Both the position numbers and the translations under genes were made by a program. A DNA stretch of 5,309 nt, taken from the NCBI GenBank assembly GCA_903930085.1, contig CAIYXD010000140.1, forward strand, positions 1 through 5,309. Direction: 5' to 3'. The DNA comes from an uncultured Flavobacteriia bacterium (GTDB taxonomy: Bacteria > Bacteroidota > Bacteroidia > Flavobacteriales_D > Crocinitomicaceae). The stretch's first letter is position 1, and each line of letters starts with the position of its first letter. Shown piece after piece: positions 1 to 5,075 of this stretch. The notes beneath the pieces were generated by a model. The model did not search any database. It had not been told where the DNA came from and was given only the letters and a program-made list of their open reading frames with translations.

Positions 1-1
1 A

Positions 2-484
2 TTAATCTGTGAATGGATCCGATTTAAAGCAAGTGCACCAATTTCCCCATTTCAGAAAATTCGATTCTTAGAAGGCGATGCTGTTGGTTTGGAAATCATA
101 CAAAAATTGGCACCTGTATTGGTTGGCAGTTCGCACCGTTCTAGAATACATGTTTACCTGGATCCAAAAACGCTCAAAGAAGAATGGAAGCAGCTTCCGA
201 AAAATAAAATTGCAGCAAGCCTATTGCCCGATTTCTTTCGAATGAACCCTACATATACTTGGATTTTAGAAGCGTCAGTGGACGCTTCCCGTTTTTATTC
301 GTTGGTGCAACCGCAAAAAACACCGTTTGATATTGCGGAACTCGAAGTGGAAAATAAATACAACGAAAAACCAGAGGGAATTAAATTTTTAGACATTTTT
401 GAAAAAACGCTCACCGAAGATTTTGGATTGAAGAAGGAATATGCCTCCAAATACAAGCAAAGTGTTCTGTTTTTTGGCTATTGA
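2..484 (+). CDS. hypothetical protein, 3' part (5' end outside window)
   Basis: The frame is open from the first complete codon of the window to the TGA stop at 482-484, giving 160 residues with no in-frame ATG near the left edge, so the gene begins outside the window. A TTG at position 89 could serve as a start, but the codons before it (reading C-E-W-I-R-F ... F-L-E-G-D) look just as much like coding sequence. I do not recognise the family. The visible part is soluble and mixed alpha/beta in character, with no signal peptide, membrane segment or cysteine motif. It has aromatic-rich patches (Y-T-W-I-L-E-A-S; the C-terminus V-L-F-F-G-Y) and a lysine-rich C-terminal third. It converges on the lipoprotein gene to its right with 26 bases between the stop codons. 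Coding status is fairly sure from length and composition; function is unknown. Confidence 0.7.
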   Translation, partial: LICEWIRFKASAPISPFQKIRFLEGDAVGLEIIQKLAPVLVGSSHRSRIHVYLDPKTLKEEWKQLPKNKIAASLLPDFFRMNPTYTWILEASVDASRFYSLVQPQKTPFDIAELEVENKYNEKPEGIKFLDIFEKTLTEDFGLKKEYASKYKQSVLFFGY

Positions 485-510
485 AACACCGGAATAGCAC
501 GGCACGATCT

Positions 511-906
511 TTATTGCCGGAAATACTTCAAGCCCTGAATTTTCATTGTCCAAACACCGTTTGCATCCACTTTCGGTTCTTCATCGATACTCAATTGGTA
601 TGAATTTGAACTCCCGATTTTCATGTGCGTCTTAGTGGAATTCATTACTGCTTTGCCAATTTGAACGCTTATGCAATTGCACAATTCCTGGTTGCCGCAA
701 GGATTACAGCTGTTTTTAAAAGAACCATCCTCTCCATCGATTAAGATTTCACTCATCGTGGTGGCATTTAACAAGCTGTCATAAACCGGAATTGTTTGCC
801 ATTTCCCTTGAAAATCTGAATTGTATTTGTAAACCGGTTTATTGCAACAAACAAGCAACAAACACATAACAAGAGTGGAAAGAAAGAGGAACGAATATTT
901 TTTCAT
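511..906 (-). CDS. putative small lipoprotein with a cysteine cluster
   Basis: The protein is 131 residues with an ATG start at 906-904. The N-terminus is a lipoprotein signal: M-K-K, a hydrophobic core (residues 5-19), then L-V-C-C-N, with Cys21 (or Cys20) as the likely lipidated residue. It should therefore be exported and anchored in a membrane, probably the outer one. The mature part starts with a short linker and a G-K-W-Q-T segment (residues 34-38). That segment recalls the start of small beta-barrel, lipocalin-like lipoproteins, but this is only a resemblance. Four cysteines sit close together as C67-x2-C70-x5-C76-x-C78 and could form disulfides in the periplasm or bind a metal. I do not recognise a named family. 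It is monocistronic here: convergent with the gene on its left and divergent from the Pmp3-type lipoprotein gene on its right. No convincing promoter or terminator was seen. Confidence 0.75.
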   Translation of the reverse strand: MKKYSFLFLSTLVMCLLLVCCNKPVYKYNSDFQGKWQTIPVYDSLLNATTMSEILIDGEDGSFKNSCNPCGNQELCNCISVQIGKAVMNSTKTHMKIGSSNSYQLSIDEEPKVDANGVWTMKIQGLKYFRQ

Positions 907-969
907 GAAGGCTTTTTATCGCATGGAAGGTACTAATTTTTTGATGAAGAAATAAAAAGATCCGTCCTA

Positions 970-1021
970 AAAAACTATTAATTCCCAAAGAAAATTGCTC
1001 CATTGGGAATTAATAGTTTTT
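970..1021 (-). terminator. perfect 19-bp hairpin with A/T tracts, terminator-like
   Basis: Positions 970-988 and 1003-1021 are exact reverse complements (19 bp) around a 14-base loop. The outer ends are A-tract and T-tract, so on either strand the stem would be followed or closed by U-rich RNA, as in a bidirectional intrinsic terminator. It lies between two divergently transcribed genes (starts at 906 and 1303), where no terminator is needed for either. The - strand reading is preferred because a protein-like frame ends in TAA at 1022-1020, exactly at the edge of the stem. The alternatives are a small transcript ending here or a mobile palindromic repeat. Confidence 0.6.
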
Positions 1022-1115
1022 ACTTCATCGAATTGTGTATCTGTCTAATTAGCCTAGCTGTGTTCTCTTCTTCTTGAATTTGAAGGAAAGAAATCCCTGT
1101 TACGTCCTCAAAATC
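1020..1115 (-). pseudogene. possible decayed 3' end of a lost gene
   Basis: On the - strand a 31-codon frame runs from GAT at 1115-1113 to TAA at 1022-1020. It reads D-F-E-D-V-T-G-I-S-F-L-Q then I-Q-E-E-E-N-T-A-R-L-I-R-Q-I-H-N-S-M-K, which is amphipathic and helix-like, as in a real C-terminus. A TAA lies directly upstream in the same frame, and there is no usable start. Upstream of it, the neighbouring frame (roughly 1200 down to 1116) reads plausibly as well (D-E-N-N-L-Q-S-L-G-F-K-K-L) but contains a TAG. One frameshift plus one nonsense change would join the two. The stop sits on the edge of a strong hairpin, as expected for a gene end with its terminator. I do not recognise the protein. 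It could also be chance, because frames this short are common in A+T-rich DNA. Confidence 0.3.
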
Positions 1116-1302
1116 TTACATATTTAATACATGACTAGAGGTGTAAAGTATTTCTTATTATCAACTTTTTAAATCCTAAACTTTGCAAATTATTTTCATC
1201 CCAGCTATTCCGCTGTTCATAACTTTACCTTCTTACTTGCTGTTTTTAAGGCTTTAAAATTTAAATTAGGGTCTAATTATTAACCCTTTTAATTTAATTT
1301 CT
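1116..1302. other. spacer upstream of the lipoprotein-Pmp3 gene
   Basis: No intact gene is seen here. The stretch should contain the promoter of the operon starting at 1303. The best -7 candidate is TAACTTTA at 1220-1227, which matches TAnnTTTG at seven of eight positions including both spacers, but there is no good TTG element about 20 bases before it. A second 7/8 match (AAACTTTG, 1178-1185) also lacks a partner. Short frames on both strands (for example a 13-codon ATG frame from 1131 on the + strand) carry no recognisable signal. Confidence 0.4.
1268..1287 (+). promoter_or_regulatory. small hairpin in the leader of the lipoprotein-Pmp3 gene
   Basis: AGGGT (1268-1272) and ACCCT (1283-1287) form an inverted repeat around a 10-base A/T-only loop apart from one C. 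The flanking A/T sequences (about 1256-1267 and 1288-1301) can pair further, with bulges. The structure ends only two bases before the ATG at 1303, so it could affect ribosome access or act as a protein-binding operator. The G/C triplets stand out in an otherwise almost pure A/T stretch. Function is an inference. Confidence 0.25.
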
Positions 1303-1893
1303 ATGAAAAAAATTTTCAAACTTATTTTAATCGGAGTATCCGTTGCGGTGATTGCTCCAGCTTGTTCCATTGAAAAAAGAGTGCACAATCCTGGTTACCA
1401 CATTACTTGGAACTCGCTAAAAAGTAGCACAAATGGCGCGGAAACTGCAGAACAAACACCAACTGAAAAAACGCATGCGCATGCTACAATTAGTAAATTA
1501 CAAACGAATGCAGCTAAATCTATCCTAGATAAGTCCACGGTTACAGAGGAGATGCAAGCAAGCACAAAAGCTGCAGACAAAAAGATAGTGGCCGTTAATA
1601 AAACCGCAACTGCTGTTGCACCTATTGCAAGTAAAAAAGCGTTTAATCAACACGATTTAAAAAAAATAGCTAAGGCTTCTGCTACTAAAAAAGGGGTAAA
1701 AAATACACCAGCAAACAATAACGATGATGAACTGATTTTGCTCTATCTTTTGGCAATCCTTATCCCATTTGTTGCGGTTGGAATTGTAACAGATTGGGAT
1801 TTAACTGATGTTGTAATCAACCTACTGTTGTGTTTACTTTGTTACATACCTGGTGTAATTCATGCATTCATAAAAATTAGAGACAACAGATAA
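1303..1893 (+). CDS. lipoprotein with C-terminal Pmp3/YqaE-like membrane domain
   Basis: The protein is 196 residues with an ATG start preceded by an A/T-rich leader. The N-terminus is a lipoprotein-type signal: M-K-K, a hydrophobic stretch (residues 5-19), then A-P-A-C-S with Cys21 as the acceptor. Right after it comes K25-R26 and G31-Y32-H33 in the pattern C-S-I-E-K-R-x5-G-Y-H-I, which I have seen in Bacteroidota envelope proteins. Residues about 40-140 are a low-complexity linker rich in Ala, Thr and Lys. Residues about 144-193 match the Pmp3/YqaE (UPF0057) fold: a first hydrophobic helix with A-I-L-I-P-F-V-A-V, a short polar turn (T-D-W-D), and a second helix with N-L-L-L-C-L-L and the hallmark Y-I-P-G-V-I-H-A-F at 181-189. 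Pmp3 proteins are tiny membrane proteins linked to ion and membrane-potential stress; the role of this longer version is unknown. It shares an operon with the next gene, 14 bases downstream. Confidence 0.85.
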   Translation: MKKIFKLILIGVSVAVIAPACSIEKRVHNPGYHITWNSLKSSTNGAETAEQTPTEKTHAHATISKLQTNAAKSILDKSTVTEEMQASTKAADKKIVAVNKTATAVAPIASKKAFNQHDLKKIAKASATKKGVKNTPANNNDDELILLYLLAILIPFVAVGIVTDWDLTDVVINLLLCLLCYIPGVIHAFIKIRDNR

Positions 1894-1907
1894 TTACTAA
1901 TTTACAC

Positions 1908-2204
1908 GTGAAAAAATATTTTCTACTCATACTAATAGGAGGGATGTTGGCGCTTCCAATCGTTTTGCTGATCTTCCCTCCTACTTATTTTGACGAAGGA
2001 CAATCGACTTGTCTTTCGGTTATATTGTTAGATAAAACTTGTCCTGGTTGCGGACTCACCAGAGCAATACAACACCTGATTCATTTTGATTTTTCCGCGG
2101 CTTTCCGATACAATAAATTATCTTTTGTTGTCTTCCCATTTCTCGTGTATTGGTATGCAAAAGAGTTTGTCAAAATCTGGAAGAAATACCGCTCTCAAGC
2201 TTAA
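1908..2204 (+). CDS. DUF2752 family membrane protein
   Basis: The protein is 98 residues and starts at a GTG (1908-1910). No ATG is available at the right place, and the signal-like M-K-K-Y-F-L-L-I-L begins exactly there. Residues 4-24 form a first membrane helix and residues about 71-90 a second (L-S-F-V-V-F-P-F-L-V-Y-W). Between them lies C45-P-G-C48-G-L-T-R-A, the signature of DUF2752, followed by the usual H-x-D-F-x-A-A-F-R-Y-N-K segment (60-70). A third cysteine (C35) precedes the motif. The family is a small inner-membrane protein of unknown function; the conserved C-P-x-C pair suggests a redox or metal role but this is not established. The gene begins 14 bases after the lipoprotein-Pmp3 gene with no promoter or terminator between, so the two are almost certainly co-transcribed. 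Family assignment is firm, function is not. Confidence 0.88.
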   Translation: MKKYFLLILIGGMLALPIVLLIFPPTYFDEGQSTCLSVILLDKTCPGCGLTRAIQHLIHFDFSAAFRYNKLSFVVFPFLVYWYAKEFVKIWKKYRSQA

Positions 2205-2240
2205 GTAAAAACGCCCCAATTCTACTTATTAGCTTTTTTT
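2198..2240 (+). terminator. probable intrinsic terminator of the Pmp3/DUF2752 operon
   Basis: AGCTTAAGTA (2198-2207) pairs with TACTTA plus AGCT (2223-2228 and 2231-2234), leaving a two-base bulge (2229-2230) and a 15-base loop. Seven T's follow at 2234-2240. The left arm includes the last codon and the TAA stop (2202-2204) of the DUF2752 gene. The stem is A/T-rich and bulged, so it may be weak, but the position and the T-run fit. Confidence 0.5.
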
Positions 2241-2303
2241 AACTCGGTTTTAGCGCTACACATCCAAACGATTTACACCATAAAATTCTAGCTTCAATCG
2301 GGC

Positions 2304-2334
2304 AAAAAAATAGGCCCAGGAAACCCCAGACCTA
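2304..2334 (-). terminator. probable intrinsic terminator of katG
   Basis: Read on the - strand, positions 2334 to 2311 fold into a 10-pair stem (including several G-T wobbles) around a four-base loop G-T-T-T. This is followed at once by seven T's (2310-2304). It begins 22 bases after the katG stop codon. The wobbles make it stronger on the - strand transcript than on the opposite one, so it is likely directional. Confidence 0.6.
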
Positions 2335-2356
2335 ATAGTTAGAAAGAACGATGGAT

Positions 2357-4651
2357 TTATTTCAAATCAAATCGATCCAAGTTCATGACTTTTGTCCACG
2401 CCGCGACAAAATCGTTCACTAATTTTTCGTTTGCATCCGCACTCGCATATACTTCTGCCAAAGCACGCAGTTCTGAGTTCGAACCAAAAATTAAATCCGC
2501 CCGAGTTGCTGTCCAAACCCGTTTACCAGTTGTGCGGTCTGTTCCTTCAAATACTTCTTTCGTGTCGGAGATTGCTTTCCAAACGATATCCATATCCAAC
2601 AAATTAACAAAGTAATCATTCGATAAAACACCTGGTCGCGCAGTGAAAACACCCTCTTTTGAATTGGAATAATTTACATCCAAGACACGCATTCCACCAA
2701 CTAAAACCGTCATTTCCGGCGGAGTCAATCGGAGTAATTGGGCTTTATCCACCAATAATTCTTCTGTAGAAATAGTATATTGCGCTTTGGAATAATTACG
2801 GAAACCGTCTGCCATCGGCTCTAAAACCGAAATTGATTTTACATCCGTTTGCTCTTGCAGCGCGTCCATTCGTCCTGCCATGAATGGCACTTCCACTGGA
2901 AAACCAGCTTTTTTCGCTGCTTGTTCCACCGCTGCTGATCCGCCCAACACAATTAAATCCGCCATGGAAACTTTCTTGGAAACTGCTTTAGCATTGAAAT
3001 CCTTTTGAATTTTTCCAAGAGCAGTCAAAACCTTTTGCAATTGTGCAGGGTTGTTAACCTCCCAATTTCTTTGCGGTTCCAATTGAATACGTGCGCCATT
3101 TGCACCACCTCTTTTGTCCGAACCTCTAAACGTGGAGGCAGAAGCCCAAGCTGTTTCTATTAATTCACTCGAAGTCAATCCAGAAGCCAAAATCGTTGTT
3201 TTTAGCTGCGCGATATCTTGTTTATCGATTAATTCATGGTTTACCGCTGGAATTGGATCTTGCCAAATAAGATCTTCTTTCGGAATTTCAGGTCCAAGGT
3301 ACAAATCGTTGGGACCCATGTCGCGGTGTGTTAATTTGAACCAAGCGCGGGCAAAAGCATCTTCAAATTCTTTTGGGTTTTCCAAAAATCGTTTGGATAT
3401 TTTCCCATAAGCCGGGTCAAAACGCATGGAAAGATCGGTTGTCAACATCGTAGGCAACTGCTTTTTTGTTGCATCGAATGCATCGGGAATAATCGCTGAA
3501 CCGCCTTTTGCAACCCATTGGTGCGCCCCAGCAGGACTTTTAGTTAATTCCCATTCATTGGCAAACAAAAGTGCGAAAAAATCGTGGCTCCATTTAGTTG
3601 GTGTTGTTGTCCACGTTACTTCCAATCCAGATGTAATTGCATCGGCGCCTTTTCCAGATTTATAGGTGCTTTTCCAGCCAAAACCTTGTTCTTCGATTGG
3701 CGCAGCTTCCGGTTCAGCACCAACATGCGATGCAGGACCTGCTCCGTGGGTTTTACCAAACGAGTGTCCGCCAGCAATAAGTGCTACTGTTTCTTCGTCG
3801 TTCATTCCCATTCTCCCGAATGTTTCTCGAATATCGATTGCCGCAGCGATCGGATCCGGATTCCCGTTGGGACCTTCCGGATTCACATAAATCAATCCCA
3901 TTTGAACCGCAGCAAGTGGGTTTTCCAATTGTCGGTCGCCAGAATAGCGCTTGTCTTCCAGCCATTTCTTTTCTGAACCCCAATAAATATCTTTTTCCGG
4001 TTCCCAAACATCTACTCTACCACCAGCAAAACCAAATGTTTTGAAACCCATGGATTCCAAGGAAACATTTCCTGTGAGCACCATTAGATCCGCCCACGAA
4101 ATTTTATTGCCATATTTTTGCTTAATCGGCCACAACAACCTTCTTGCTTTGTCTAAATTTCCATTATCTGGCCAACTGTTCAAAGGCGCAAATCGCTGTT
4201 GTCCAGCACTTGAACCACCGCGACCATCACCAGTGCGATACGTCCCGGCACTGTGCCAAGCCATACGAATAAAAAGCGGGCCATAATTACCAAAATCTGC
4301 TGGCCACCAATCCTGCGATTGCGTTAAAATTTCTGCAATATCCTTTTTCAAAGCGTAATAATCCAAGGTAGAAAAAGCTTGTCGGTAGTTAAAACCCAAG
4401 TCCATTGGATTGGATAAATTGGAATTTTGCCTTAAAACAGAAAGATCCAATTGGTTTGGCCACCAAAAACGATTGGTTGCCACTTCAGTATTCGCAAGAT
4501 TCATTTCAGCGGGCTTCGTCTCTACCACAGATTTGGATTTTGAACTATTTCCAAAATTGAATGGACACTTCGCAGCGGAAGCCTCTTCATTTTTTTGTGC
4601 AGTTGCCCAATAAGAGAGCAAAAGCGTAAACGTTAGTACTATTTTTTTCAT
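2357..4651 (-). CDS. katG: catalase-peroxidase KatG, secreted form
   Basis: This bifunctional heme enzyme breaks down hydrogen peroxide to water and oxygen and also works as a peroxidase. The protein is 764 residues, slightly longer than usual for KatG because of an N-terminal export signal: M-K-K, hydrophobic core (4-15), A16-T-A18|Q19 cleavage site. The family's K-C-P-F motif follows at 28-31. The N-terminal catalytic domain is complete. Distal residues are R129, W132 and H133 with D162; the Met-Tyr-Trp cross-link residues are W132, Y255 (in Y-V-N-P-E-G-P-N-G) and M281. The proximal H296 (G-G-H-S-F-G-K-T-H-G), W347 and D406, the serine equivalent to M. tuberculosis S315 (S341) and the mobile arginine (R443) are all present. 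The C-terminal non-heme domain (about 470-764) is intact. The ATG at 4651-4649 was chosen because the signal peptide starts there. An upstream in-frame ATG at 4822 would add 57 residues of non-coding character across the promoter. It is monocistronic, with its own promoter and terminator. Confidence 0.97.
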   Translation of the reverse strand: MKKIVLTFTLLLSYWATAQKNEEASAAKCPFNFGNSSKSKSVVETKPAEMNLANTEVATNRFWWPNQLDLSVLRQNSNLSNPMDLGFNYRQAFSTLDYYALKKDIAEILTQSQDWWPADFGNYGPLFIRMAWHSAGTYRTGDGRGGSSAGQQRFAPLNSWPDNGNLDKARRLLWPIKQKYGNKISWADLMVLTGNVSLESMGFKTFGFAGGRVDVWEPEKDIYWGSEKKWLEDKRYSGDRQLENPLAAVQMGLIYVNPEGPNGNPDPIAAAIDIRETFGRMGMNDEETVALIAGGHSFGKTHGAGPASHVGAEPEAAPIEEQGFGWKSTYKSGKGADAITSGLEVTWTTTPTKWSHDFFALLFANEWELTKSPAGAHQWVAKGGSAIIPDAFDATKKQLPTMLTTDLSMRFDPAYGKISKRFLENPKEFEDAFARAWFKLTHRDMGPNDLYLGPEIPKEDLIWQDPIPAVNHELIDKQDIAQLKTTILASGLTSSELIETAWASASTFRGSDKRGGANGARIQLEPQRNWEVNNPAQLQKVLTALGKIQKDFNAKAVSKKVSMADLIVLGGSAAVEQAAKKAGFPVEVPFMAGRMDALQEQTDVKSISVLEPMADGFRNYSKAQYTISTEELLVDKAQLLRLTPPEMTVLVGGMRVLDVNYSNSKEGVFTARPGVLSNDYFVNLLDMDIVWKAISDTKEVFEGTDRTTGKRVWTATRADLIFGSNSELRALAEVYASADANEKLVNDFVAAWTKVMNLDRFDLK

Positions 4652-4692
4652 AACTTGAACTTTATGTATTAACTGTAATTTGGTGACAAAAA

Positions 4693-4700
4693 CAAATATA
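4693..4700 (-). promoter_or_regulatory. katG promoter, -7 element
   Basis: On the - strand these bases read TATATTTG, an exact match to the Bacteroidota sigma-A -7 consensus TAnnTTTG. Transcription would start about 6-7 bases further on, leaving a leader of roughly 35 bases before the katG ATG. The expected -33 element (TTG-like) about 20 bases upstream is poor (TGTT), as is common for promoters that need an activator. Confidence 0.5.
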
Positions 4701-4711
4701 TTCCCTTTTGG

Positions 4712-4723
4712 GTTATTTATAAC
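4712..4723. promoter_or_regulatory. 12-bp palindrome over the katG -33 region
   Basis: GTTAT (4712-4716) and ATAAC (4719-4723) are perfect inverted repeats with a two-base centre. The site starts 11 bases upstream of the -7 element, where RNA polymerase would contact the -33 region, so a bound protein could block or help the promoter. It is short and A/T-rich, so chance is possible. Confidence 0.25.
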
Positions 4724-4744
4724 ATCACTATTTTTAATAAGTAC

Positions 4745-4759
4745 ATAGATATAATCTAT
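4745..4759. promoter_or_regulatory. candidate OxyR-type binding site upstream of katG
   Basis: The 15 bases read ATAGAT, three bases, ATCTAT: a perfect inverted repeat that fits ATAG-N7-CTAT, the half of the known OxyR recognition pattern, and also the general LysR-family T-N11-A rule. Its centre is about 65 bases upstream of the predicted katG transcription start, the usual place for a LysR-type activator's recognition site. A second unit seven bases away is weak on either side (ATAC at 4767-4770 matches three of four bases). Regulation by OxyR is therefore an inference; katG control by OxyR is well known in many bacteria. Confidence 0.4.
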
Positions 4760-4858
4760 AGGATACATACCAAATAGATTGGTAAAACTTATAACTAATC
4801 TAAAGCCGCCAAGAACGCCCAAGACACCTAATCAACTCAAAAAGTAAGATTTCATTGA

Positions 4859-5029
4859 AACAAGGTAAAACGTCACAACGCACATGCTGAAGTTACTTGT
4901 TTTTTGGGAGGAAAAGAATAGAAATTCTACGAAACGGGCTCTATTTCCTTTGAAAATGAGGAGATTTTAGAATTGTATTTAAATAATTGCACGTGAAACG
5001 TATATTTTGAAGGTAAGGGAAAAAGGTGA
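4859..5029 (+). pseudogene. possible remnant of a broken gene
   Basis: One + strand frame reads plausibly as protein but is cut by stops at 4919-4921 (TAG) and 4994-4996 (TGA), ending in another TGA at 5027-5029. The pieces include A-E-V-T-C-F-L-G-G-K-E before the TAG, then K-F-Y-E-T-G-S-I-S-F-E-N and E-E-I-L-E-L-Y-L-N-N-C-T, then N-V-Y-F-E-G-K-G-K. The F-Y-E-T-G-S-I segment resembles the repeats of MORN/YwqK-like proteins common in Bacteroidota, but this is a loose likeness. A neighbouring frame (about 4982-5099) is also open, ending inside the 3' end of the opposite gene. No intact start or promoter was found. Chance open frames in A+T-rich DNA remain a fair alternative. Confidence 0.25.
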
Positions 5030-5039
5030 ATCCTTTCCC
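5017..5039 (-). terminator. hairpin downstream of the right-edge gene
   Basis: GGGAAAAAGG (5017-5026) pairs with CCTTTCCC (5032-5039) around a five-base loop, with two extra A/T bases in one arm. It lies about 36 bases past the stop of the - strand gene at 5076 and could end its transcript. No clean T-run follows, so it is a weak terminator candidate. Confidence 0.3.
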
Positions 5040-5075
5040 GTTCGACAGTATTTTAGAAGGATAGAAAAGCACAAT

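Noticed and set aside
89..484. TTG at 89 as the start of the left-edge gene
   Set aside because: The frame stays open and coding-like to the window edge, so a 5' truncation is more likely.
489..520. Inverted CCGG-type repeat between the convergent genes at 484 and 511
   Set aside because: The pairing is short and bulged and has no T-run on either strand, so it does not support a terminator.
1395..1580. - strand frame with hydrophobic residues inside the lipoprotein-Pmp3 gene
   Set aside because: It is antisense to the Ala/Thr/Lys linker, whose codons give Val/Ala/Leu/Cys on the other strand; no start context.
3584..4007. Open frames on both strands inside katG (for example 3584-3976 + and 3753-4007 -)
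   Set aside because: They overlap a fully conserved katG frame, have poor composition and no recognisable motif; they are shadows of katG codon use.
4652..4822. In-frame N-terminal extension of katG by 57 residues to an ATG at 4822
   Set aside because: It would bury the signal peptide inside the protein and run across the -7 element and palindromes. The added residues show no KatG similarity.
4884..4970. 28-codon ATG frame on the + strand
   Set aside because: Too short, with no family resemblance or start context, and it overlaps a better protein-like frame that is itself broken.
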